Shown one piece after another: positions 55,360 to 64,000 of a DNA stretch of 64,000 nucleotides. The position numbers were made by a program, and so were the translations under genes. The number at the start of each line of letters is the position of its first letter. The first letter of the stretch is position 1. The notes beneath the pieces were generated by a model. That model had not been told where the DNA came from. It saw nothing but the letters and a program-made list of their open reading frames with translations, and searched no databases. This DNA is from Crocodylus rhombifer (Eukaryota > Chordata > Crocodylia > Crocodylidae), in assembly GCA_038503035.1 (NCBI GenBank), contig JAVSML010021662.1, positions 248,001 to 312,000 of the forward strand, in the 5' to 3' direction.

Positions 55360-55504
55360 TCCACCTGACCCCATTGGGATGTTTAAATATTTAAAAAATT
55401 CAAAAGCTCCATGCAGACTGGGACATAAATGGCGGGGAGAAAATAAATTATAAGTCATATTTTTCAACATCATATTTTTCAAGCACAGTTCTCAAAGCAT
55501 TTTC

Positions 55505-55600
55505 AAATGAAGGTCAATATAATTATCCCCAATTTGTGGATAGAGAAACTGAGGTCATACCTCTAGCAATGTTCATCCTCAGGCACTCAAAAAAGAAGAT
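55505..55600 (-). mobile_element. MIR-like SINE fragment
   Basis: AATTATCCCCAATTTGTGGA followed by AGAGAAACTGAGGTC is the antisense of the MIR 3' part ('...cctcagtttc...'). Only a short piece is recognisable. Confidence 0.5.
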
Positions 55601-56080
55601 AATGAAGCTTGAGAAGGTTAATTGTTTAATGGGACACCCATGTTTTGCAATTTATCCAGTTTGGAAAAACGAGTTAAAAGTAGTTGCAGGTACAAACTCT
55701 GCTACTGATCCCGCCTGCCGATGTTTGCGATTTGATCATAGGTTTCCCTGCTATTTTATCTAACATCCCCTACTGCTTTAAAGTAAGCTTTCCCCCTCTT
55801 TTCCACATGAAAAACTTACACAAACAGCCAGGGGGAGTCCCCAGTTTTTTGGTGAACTCTTGGTAGACTAATGCCCAACTGTCTGACTATACAGAGCTAA
55901 AACGGAAGCAGTCTGAACAAAGAGCCGTCAAATCAACAAAGTAAACGACCTGCAATGTTGGAGAACAAGGGTCTTTTTTTTTTGTCTGACAGTGATCTTA
56001 CGTGACTCTAAGATGTGGACATAAATAATTCAGATAGAAAGATGATTTTTCCACTGGCTCTTCCCCTTTTAAGCCTCAGA
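55601..56080. other. no gene or repeat recognised
   Basis: AT-rich sequence without recognisable features. Confidence 0.45.
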
Positions 56081-56084
56081 TAAT

Positions 56085-56260
56085 GCCCCTGAAAGACAAG
56101 GTAAATATTATTAAAATGAATCTATTTCCCACAGCAGATGGGGGGAAGTGAGGTACATAATAGTTAAACGAAATATCCAGGGTCACGAATTAAGTGGCCA
56201 AAGAGGTAAAAGAACCCAGGGATTCCTCATACCTGGCCTATATGCTCCAGCAATTGTATC
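56085..56260 (-). mobile_element. MIR SINE, old, antisense
   Basis: The order TATTTCCCACAGCAGATGGG, GAAGTGAGGTACATAATAG, CCAGGGTCACGAATTAAGTG and AAAGAACCCAGGGATTCC is that of an antisense MIR ('gaggcacagagaggttaagt ... ggtcac ... agaacccagg'). It is diverged but collinear over about 170 bp. Confidence 0.65.
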
Positions 56261-57930
56261 CCAGCATGACAGTATCTGCCTCTGGTGTGAGATAGGACGG
56301 GTTATTGAAGGTTCAGGAGTCCAAATGCAAAGTTCAGATCAGAAGATCAGCTTTCCCTAATTTCTGATATATTCAAATTCAGACTCAGTTTCAGGGCCAT
56401 AGCATAGAGAAGCCCGAACCACAGCAGTCATGATGGTTTAAAGCACAGGTTGTACCCCCTCTGTACTTTTAACTTTTTTATTTTTAATTAAGCTAAGAAA
56501 CAGTATCACTCACAGCTTTATTGCCAAGGAAAAAAACCAATGGTGTTTCACTAGCACCCACCCATTATGTTCCCATATGCACAGAAATAGGCTGTGTTTA
56601 GAGAAATCCTTGTTTTTTATTATGTTTTCCAGTTTCTGGTGGAAAATCACATTAAACAATCATTTTCATGGAACATGGAAAATTCCACCTGCAATATTGG
56701 TGCTGTGTTATTACAGAAGAGGGAAATCCTAGGTATTGTTTACAGACAGACACCTTGTTTATTCAGCAGTGGCTAGAGCTGGCTAACCATCCTGAAAATA
56801 AAACTGTATGTGAAATGCTTGAGGGAGGCAGAATGATTTACGATCAGAAATATCCTTTCATTCAATAAATTCAGCTAATCCTTCCAAATACACCATGTAG
56901 TTTGATTAATGTAAGAAGCTGGGGACCTATGTTTCAGCTTGGATTCAGGATATTACTGATCGCTTATTTTGTGATGGATGGGATGGTATTCACGGTCCGC
57001 TTTGATGGGAGGAGAAGGCAAACTGTTGATTGATTGGGACTAGCACACACAGCATTGCAGGGCAAGGGCCAAGGGAACAGGGTCACTGCTGACATCGGGC
57101 CAAATGCACACTGAAGTCAGAAAACAAACACCATGTAAGGTGCATGGCAGGTCATTATCTGAAGGAATCGAGGGCCATTCTTGTCTGGCTTTATAGCCAC
57201 CAACTGAAGGGTATTCCAGTGGTCGATGACCCCACCAGACACATCAGAGACCTACACCTGCCATAGTTGAAATCCTTGCAAAATTCCCATTGACTTCCAT
57301 TCAGAGCCGTAAGAAGCATGGGCAAAACTTCCTGTCACTTCAATGGAGCCGGTATGTCATCACAGACGTGCCTCAGATTTGACCACACCACAGCCTTTCC
57401 TAGTGAGGCCCTAATTATCCTTTTATCTTGATTTACTGTAATCTCTTCCTGGCACTCCCACCATTCTCCTCAGGTCCATTTGAAACCCCAATGCTCAGGT
57501 CATCTTCCTGGCTTAATGGGAAAGCATCTCCAATCCAGCTCTCCAGCTGCCTTGTGACCAGTCTGCCATCCCGATGTTTGAGAAACCACTTTTCTATTTA
57601 GTTATTTTTAAGCTAATTTTTTTTAATAACCCCCATCCTCATTTTAGGAATTGAACACCTCAAGCTTATAAGGGTCATGGCTCATGACTAAAATATCCCT
57701 TCAATATACCACAATAGGATAGGTAATCTGGGAAACAATCTGCCCTATCCTGGGACAAAATGTATACCAGTGGTAATAAACACGGCTACTTGAAAAGAAC
57801 TAATTACAGAAGTCTGATAAGCCAGTATCTGCCAGAGATTCAGAAGAGGAACTTAATGAATATCTCAGTTATGTTCAGAGCACGTATCTTTTGGTGAATT
57901 AGGAAAAGATGTTTTCTTTTTATGACCATC
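56261..57930. other. no gene or repeat recognised
   Basis: Mostly unremarkable. CCCATTGACTTCCATTCAG (57,288) and CACTTCAATGGAGCCGG (57,337) again recall old palindrome-type amniote repeats. Confidence 0.45.
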
Positions 57931-57938
57931 ATCTTGGT

Positions 57939-58123
57939 CAGTGGTTTTCCACCTTATTTTCATTTGTGGACCCCTAAAAAAATTGAATGGAGGTGCAGAC
58001 CCCTTTGAATTGTAAGAGTGTGTATCCACATACTTTTAATTGCTTATAGTTATCTTTTGTAGACCCCTTAGACATAGTCTGCAGACCTCCAGGGGTCTGT
58101 GGACCACAGGATGAAAACCACTG
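57939..58123. mobile_element. hAT-type MITE, 185 bp
   Basis: Ends CAGTGGTTTTCCACC and GATGAAAACCACTG are inverted. The flanks ATCTTGGT (57,931-57,938) and ATCTAGGC (58,124-58,131) agree at six of eight positions, a decayed 8-bp duplication. Inside, GTGGACCCCTAAAAAAATTG faces AGACCTCCAGGGGTCTGTGG, so the element is palindromic. Non-coding. Confidence 0.88.
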
Positions 58124-58131
58124 ATCTAGGC

Positions 58132-58840
58132 AAAGAGTGAGAGTGTAGCATATGAACCAAATTACCAGGCAGTACAAATTGTTGCAGCTCTAAAACTAGA
58201 GGACTTGTACTTTCTGCCTGACCTGGTAAATCTTTAAGTATTTTTGTCCTGTTGTATCTGTTGGGAGTGTCTCTAATTTATGTGTGTATAACAGGCATAT
58301 CATTTTGCATACCATACCTTCAAACATGTCCTGGTTTACATGAGAATTAAACACATCAGCTGCAATAAACACACAGGCTGTGTTTGTTTTTCTCTATGGC
58401 AGGGCATTCAGGCCACAGGACAACTATTCGTGGGATATACACATTTCATATAGCAGTTCCCTGGTAGTTACAAAGGATCTTCAGACTATTACACACACCC
58501 CATACACCACCAAGATCCCTGTCTGTGTGCCACAGAGGTACGAAAAGGATGATATTTCACATTCTGGGGGATAAAAGCAAACTTTTGGCCTCATGATGGG
58601 GCATTTGCAATACCTAGGGATTTTTATCGCAGCCAGTCAAGCATAGAGTGACTCCCCTGGGTGAAAGCCGAGCTACTTATAACTCAACAACCTTGTCATT
58701 TCAATTTTTCGCACATTTCCTCATGTGTGCACGTATTTTAAATCTCACTGAACTCTCACCTTCCCCTCTCCATACTGCCACCGGGTTTCGAGCCTGATAC
58801 CATTCTTATTCATGTCCAACTCGGGGAACTCTCTGAGGAT
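58132..58840. other. no gene or repeat recognised
   Basis: Unremarkable sequence; the 64-codon plus frame at 58,380 is not recognisable. Confidence 0.45.
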
Positions 58841-59190
58841 ACCACCTACGGCGTGTTCTGTCCCTATTGAAGTTTAATTACAGGTCATCATGCTATCTGA
58901 CAGACACTCTACCTGTAGTGATTTCAGTTGGCGTGATTAACTCTGAGCTATTCTGCTTGTAAACAGTAAGTCAGACAGTTCCTGTCAGCGAAATGGAGTT
59001 ATCTCTGTGCGATTGCTTCCATGGTTTAGCAACAGAATTAGCCAGTGCTGAGTCATTGATCGCTCTAAATCAATGGTGGCCAAAGTAGGTCCCAATGTGA
59101 TTCCTGCACCTGTCCACCCAGAATTAACAAATTACATGTTTCTTATTATCTGCTGCATGCTGATAATTCATTCCTAGTGTGTCTGTCTGA
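58841..59190. other. repeat-free block, possible conserved non-coding element
   Basis: Contains GAAGTTTAATTACAGGTCAT, TGATTTCAGTTGGCGTGATT, AGCAACAGAATTAGCC and TGCTGATAATTCATTCC, a density of homeodomain-like sites with no similarity to the repeats in the window. Function is not shown. Confidence 0.2.
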
Positions 59191-59750
59191 AAGCTCCTTA
59201 TAATTGCCAGTGCTGAACCTCAGTCACCACGTGGAAAGAACAAAGCAGATAAATTCCAAATGCTAAGCTTAAGGAAACAGCCTTTTCAGGGCCGTGGAAT
59301 GGCAAATATTTCTACCAAAAAGCCAGTACAGAGCTGGTTGAAATACACAATTTCATGGAGTTCTCCCCAGGTACAAAAAGGTTACATTTTAGAAAGGTAA
59401 GAGCTGTGATAAGCCAGGGTGAATGTTTCAACACAATGTCGCACATAAAACCAAAGGCAGCAGAAAATGGGTAGTAAAAGCTGAACAGCTTGAATTGGCT
59501 GTGTGGGCTGGCTTCTGCCTGCCATATCAAGTAGCGTGTTAAATCTCTGCGTTTAGGTTCTGATTATGTATTCCTTGCTTAAACAAAACCTCCACTGAAA
59601 TCAAGGCAAGTTGTGCTGTCACAAGGAATTTGGAAGGAGTTCTCAAAGGTCACTTTTATTGCTACTCAGCACTAACCACAGGCCTTTATAGGTTCAAAAC
59701 CATGCATACATAGTCACTATACAGTCACAACCTCCCCATTGAGAGAGAAA
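59191..59750. other. no gene or repeat recognised
   Basis: Unremarkable sequence. Confidence 0.45.
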
Positions 59751-59754
59751 AAAA

Positions 59755-59905
59755 TTACGATTCCCTCTGTGCAGAGGAGGAAACTGAGGCAGGAACAATG
59801 TTGTTACAGGCCTTCTCCGACCAAGGTATCTGAAGAACCTGAGACAGAAGCCACAGAGCAGAATCATTGGTGGGATTCGACTCCAGAGTTCGTGACACCT
59901 CAGCA
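59755..59905 (-). mobile_element. MIR-like SINE, antisense, old
   Basis: GAGGAGGAAACTGAGGCAGG, then AGAGCAGAATCATTGG and GGGATTCGACTCCAGAG follow the antisense MIR order. Highly diverged in the middle. Confidence 0.5.
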
Positions 59906-60425
59906 AACCTACCTTCCCCTAGAGGCAGAACAAAGATAGAAGTAGAAGGAAAGGAAACAAGACTGAGAAATTTGCAGTTCAACCCACCCTTTACCCACCA
60001 CCTGTGGCATCTGCCAGGGAGTCTGCAGCTCTCGGACTGGCCTTCTTAGCCATCAATGAACTAACCTACAACCCTTTACTTGACCCGGGGAGTGATCAGA
60101 CTCGACCCTGCCCACAATGACAACTAGCCCATTCCTTCAGATCCCACTGCTCCCCAGCGTATCACACTTCTCCTTACAAAAAACTGCTGTGAAAGACTCA
60201 TGTGAAATAAAACAACATTTTTTTTGTTAAACAAAACAAAGCAGCTACTTCAAAAGCACAGAGAAGAGACATCTTTTCAAAGCGGTGGTTCATTTCAAAG
60301 CGCCCTTTACCATTGTACCACAGAGCAGTTATGACATTTCTGCCCTTGCAAGCATTTTGCATGCTTTTAATCTGAACTACAATCATGTTGTGTCAGGGCT
60401 GCTTACAGGTAAATATACACCATAT
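59906..60425. other. no gene or repeat recognised
   Basis: Unremarkable sequence. Confidence 0.45.
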
Positions 60426-60695
60426 AATTGCAGAGGCTGACTGCTGTGAGCCAATTCATAAAATCTCACAACGCTAATAATTAGTTGTCGAGCTTTCTAA
60501 ATATGACTGAATTGCTGAGAAGAGATTGCAAGCCCATCTAAAATATGAAATGTGCCTGTGATTAGCATCCTTTTTACTTCCAAGAAGCAAGTAGCGTTTT
60601 ATGTAAGGGAAGCGCCTGTTGTGGTTTGTAATCTAAATCCTGCATGGTCGATTTGGATTTCTATTATTAAATATAACTAATTGAGATATAAGCCA
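60426..60695. other. repeat-free AT-rich block, possible conserved non-coding element
   Basis: Rich in AT-type factor motifs (GCTAATAATTAGTTGTCG, AAATATAACTAATTGAG) and free of any recognised repeat. No coding signature. Confidence 0.2.
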
Positions 60696-62420
60696 ACCCC
60701 AACTTACCAACTTCCAAGTGTATTTTTATCACCAAGTCATCTAAAATACACATTTGGCCACATACCTAAATTCTTAAAATTAAAATTTATTTTTATGCAA
60801 GCCTAGGGATGCAATGATTTGGGGTATTTCCAAGGGGCCACAAAATGTCTCCAAATGGGGTAACATACTCAGACTAGACCGACAAAGGCTCACTTGCATA
60901 TGAGAATTTCCAGTTAAGTGTAAGCTGATATAATGCCTTTTCCCACCTCTTTGGTGTGTAGGTTAAAATAGGATGGGGGGTAGTTTACTATGACATTCCT
61001 TACAAGCTTTCCAGAATGTGTGTGACACTAGTTTAGACACCAAGTCACCAAGACAGAGTAGTAGTAAGTATTACTAAGGAAGTTTTTTGGATATAAGTTG
61101 GTCTAAGCTATGAAAACAGGAATCTAGTATAAATCTTCTTACATACCACTTAAGAAAGTGCCCTGCATTGGTTCTGGTTTTAACCTATAATCATTACTTT
61201 CCCTGGTGACCTGTGTTGTGTTTCAAAAATAAATTGTGGTCACTAGTCACATTTATTGCACCCAATGCCAAAAATTAGTGTCATGAAATACAAACTTAAG
61301 GAAACCACATAGAAACACACACAATAGTCCAATTATACTCACCAGCTCCTTGCTCTTTTGACCTCCTGTGGTTTTATTAAACTGTTTCACTTCAGTAACA
61401 GAAACCATACTTCAGAAACATGGCTTGTTTTGCCTTCAAATCGCAGTTATCCTTATGTTTTATAGCAGTAGCATATCTTTGTGTATATACACATACACAA
61501 ATCTGGGCATCAGGTTTTTGTGCTTCAGAAGATAGTTCCCTATAAAGATGCAGTAAGTCTAAAATTTTGTTTGCCCTGGTGCCAAAATACATTGGCCATT
61601 GGCAATATACCAGTTTCTCACCATAGTACCTTCACCAGTTGACAATAACTGAGCTACATAGTACTGTCCATCCAAAGATCTTAAAGAGCTAAGCCATTAG
61701 TTAATGTGGTTGATAAGTCTCTCTCCAAGTGCATTTAATGAAACTTATAGACATCTAAATAACTTCAGTAGCCAAACACGTTCTTTTATTATTTTCAACT
61801 AGTAAGCTGGTATCTGGACACCTTGGGGCTGGACATTAATGAGCACTTTAAAATAACTTCAGCGCATAAACAAATACTGTTAGACGACTGTAGTTGTATG
61901 TTCATCTCTTACTTTCCAAGCTACATTTTTACACTTTGGGAATGATGGCGGGAAATGAATGAATGGGGCAATATGCAGCCATCACTTGCTAGGCAAAGTA
62001 GGTTGATGGGAACTCTTCACACAAATGTTTTATGGTCTGAACTGTCTCCTGTCCCCTTTGATATTGGTCCTGGCACTAACCTTTGAATTCCTCATTGGGC
62101 TTGGATTTAGTTTAGTTGTGATCAATAGGGATATTCCCATTCCCTTGTGAACTGATACTTGATTTATCTTGGTGTCAGCCCTTTCACTACAAAATGCCCT
62201 ATTATGTGTGTGATGCCTAATTCCTAAGGAGGTAAATGTATTAAAATTCAGACAGATGAATGCTAGTTACAGAAATCAATGCACTCACCACTGAAATGCA
62301 GCCATCTCCAGGTGGAAAATATTGTAGCCATTACACAACACCCTACAGCATTACATAGCAACTGAAATATGAACTGAACCTTAATTTACTCAAGCTAAAA
62401 CTACAAGGAAAGTAATAGAA
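60696..62420. other. no gene or repeat recognised
   Basis: Long AT-rich stretch with no recognisable gene or element. Confidence 0.5.
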
Positions 62421-62423
62421 GTA

Positions 62424-62556
62424 TGACCCAGTGGCTAGAGCAGTGAATGGGGAGTCAGAAGATCCAGACTGTATTCCAGGCTCCAGCCTTTATTTTCCAT
62501 GTGATATAAGTAAATCCCTTCACTTCTCTGTGGCTTCGTGTCCTGTTTTTAAAATA
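62424..62556 (+). mobile_element. MIR SINE, sense
   Basis: Collinear with MIR: CAGTGGCTAGAGCAGTGAAT, GGGAGTCAGAAGATCC, TATTCCAGGCTCCAGCC, then ATGTGATATAAGTAAATCCC and TTCACTTCTCTGTGGCTTCG. This tRNA-derived SINE core is found across amniotes, which supports an amniote genome. It is diverged and inactive. Confidence 0.82.
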
Positions 62557-63928
62557 TGTGTGCTTAATATTTTTAAAATGTGTGTGCTGGTACAATGTGT
62601 CTAGTAAGTATAGTGCCTACAATCATAGATGAAATGAGCTATAGAGGATCTCAGGAGTATTAATTTTTAATTAGGTAGTTGGAATTAAGGCAAGAACTCC
62701 TTTTAAACTTTAGCTGACATTTTCCCCTCGGTAGTGGTAAAATCCTGTTGTCACTGAAATCAATGGGTGTTTTCCCTGCAGCTCTCTAACAACACAGCAA
62801 AGTGAATTAAGCCATTTGGGGTCTGTCCCCCGAAGTCTGTTTTTCAGTTCCCATTCATTCTGAGTGAGTGAAGCCCAGAACTTACACCCTTATTCTAGAG
62901 TGAAATAATTAACAGTTTCCTACAGTACCTGAATCTTCCCTGTGGGTCTTGTGTCCAAGCCAAGACTGAGCTCTTTATTTTGAGCCCAAAACAACCATGT
63001 AGTGATTTGTTTCTATGACACGTGTTGCTGTTGTTTTAAGTGGCTGGTTCATGGTGCACAGGCTTGCAAAGATTTTGTGACTCTACCACTAGACTGTAGG
63101 AGTGGTGTCTGGCTTGAATTCTCCAATTTGTACTCAAAGTACCTTATCTTATTTCTTGTAGAAAGCTCCCAAAGCTCTGCTGAGGACTAAGGTTTTTATT
63201 CCACAGTTGAATTATATAGGTTTGTGTCCAAATCCCTCCTAGGTATATCACCCAAGCTTTCTTCATACGGCCATTCAACTCTAATATTATAATGGATGTG
63301 ATGGTTGGTACCTAGCCAGTCTTAAATGAATTGTACCTGCTCTGTAAATCTTGATGAAAGCTGGTGCTAATGGAAGAAGAAATTAAATGAGGAGTTTCCA
63401 GCTTGCTTATAATGACAACTCCAAAAGAGAAATGTAAGGCAATGTAGGACTGACTGGAAGGGGCATCTTGACCCATTAAGCACAGACCCAAGTATTTGCA
63501 AGCGATTAGTTTTCCATGTGAACATCTACCCTGAACCCCCTCTCATACTTCAGCCAGGAAGCCTTCTATAAAAAAACAAAGAAACTCTACAATGTGCCAC
63601 AAGTAAAGAGCAAAGGTGACAAGGGCACACCATCAATGCCTTACCATTACTGTGGCAAGAAACTAGTAGGGGGAAAATGTACCCCAATAACCCTGGGAAG
63701 AGAATTATACCCAATACTATAAAGGAAGACTAAAATCACTGTGGCCCATATGTGACAATCTGGCCTGAGGAAAAATTCTTTTCCAGTTCCAAATATGAGG
63801 ATCAGTTTAACACTGATTGTAAAAAAGCCCACTCCTTTCATGAGTAAGTGAGAAGCAAGGTTTGTTTGGTATATAATCCAATAAATTACATTACTGAAGA
63901 AATCCTACTTCTCACATATTCTCTGGAC
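62557..63928. other. no gene recognised
   Basis: CCTGTTGTCACTGAAATCAATGGG (split over 62,745-62,768) is another 'tcaatggg'-type old repeat phrase. The rest shows nothing recognisable. Confidence 0.4.
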
Positions 63929-64000
63929 CAATGGTGCCCAACCTTTACCCCTGGCAAGCCAGATGAGCATTACCAGGTCCTTCTGTGGGCTGGATCCAGC
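63929..64000 (+). mobile_element. hAT-type MITE, cut by the window end
   Basis: CAATGGTGCCCAACCTTTAC followed by GTGGGCTGGATCC has the form of the left end of the hAT miniature elements of reptiles (CAGTGGTNCCCAACC). The right end lies outside the window, so no duplication can be checked. Confidence 0.55.

Noticed and set aside
54701..55482. Frames of 111-159 codons on both strands as genes
   Set aside because: Almost all of this region is a hAT element with defined ends and duplication; frames on both strands reflect high GC.

Overview
The window looks like non-genic (intergenic or intronic) DNA from a large amniote genome, most likely a crocodilian, with turtle as the alternative. The basis is the interspersed repeats. 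There are many CR1 LINE copies of sauropsid type, including one with an intact 211-codon reading frame, together with old MIR-like SINEs, tRNA-derived SINEs, abundant hAT-type and other miniature DNA transposons, and a Ty3/gypsy-related LTR element. I recognise no host protein-coding gene, no functional tRNA or rRNA gene and no CRISPR array. Most open frames in the window are chance frames or retroelement remnants.

Layout. 0-11 kb: a CR1 on the minus strand (3.51-4.77 kb), a miniature transposon split by a ~1.06 kb insertion (6.29-7.84 kb), an LTR-like block (9.0-9.65 kb) and a CG/CA microsatellite. 11-21 kb: a young-looking truncated CR1 (11.2-11.9 kb), a 1,349-bp solo LTR with a perfect 5-bp target duplication (12,139-13,487), an old CR1 tail, and a long quiet AT-rich stretch with one hAT half-copy. 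21-29 kb: a three-level nest. A CR1 (21.72-28.49 kb) was hit by a hAT miniature element (23,533-28,322, 8-bp duplication GTGGTTAA), which was itself hit by an LTR retrotransposon (23,580-27,535, 5-bp duplication with one transition). 29-47 kb: scattered MITEs, CR1 tails and dispersed repeats in otherwise plain sequence. 47-55 kb: a decayed non-CR1 LINE, two CR1 tails, a palindromic 811-bp hAT element (8-bp duplication CTTGCCAA) and a 648-bp GC-rich hAT-like element (8-bp duplication TCCACCTG). 55-64 kb: mostly unique AT-rich sequence with MIR-like relics, one 185-bp MITE and a MITE cut by the window end.

The most interesting object is the LTR retrotransposon in the nest. Its reverse transcriptase and RNase H are Ty3/gypsy-like, but the integrase (zinc finger, D-D35-E core, GPY/F-like tail) lies upstream of the reverse transcriptase. 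This Ty1/copia-like order is known from the Gmr1 group of deuterostome Ty3/gypsy elements. The copy is dead: it has stops, frameshifts, a mutated RT active site, no gag or protease, and a 5' LTR reduced to about 24 bases.

The insertion order can be read directly from interrupted target sites, so the window is a good stratigraphic record. Several repeat-free AT-rich blocks (about 18.95-19.15, 36.2-36.4, 58.85-59.19 and 60.43-60.69 kb) have the look of conserved non-coding DNA, but this cannot be shown without a cross-species alignment.
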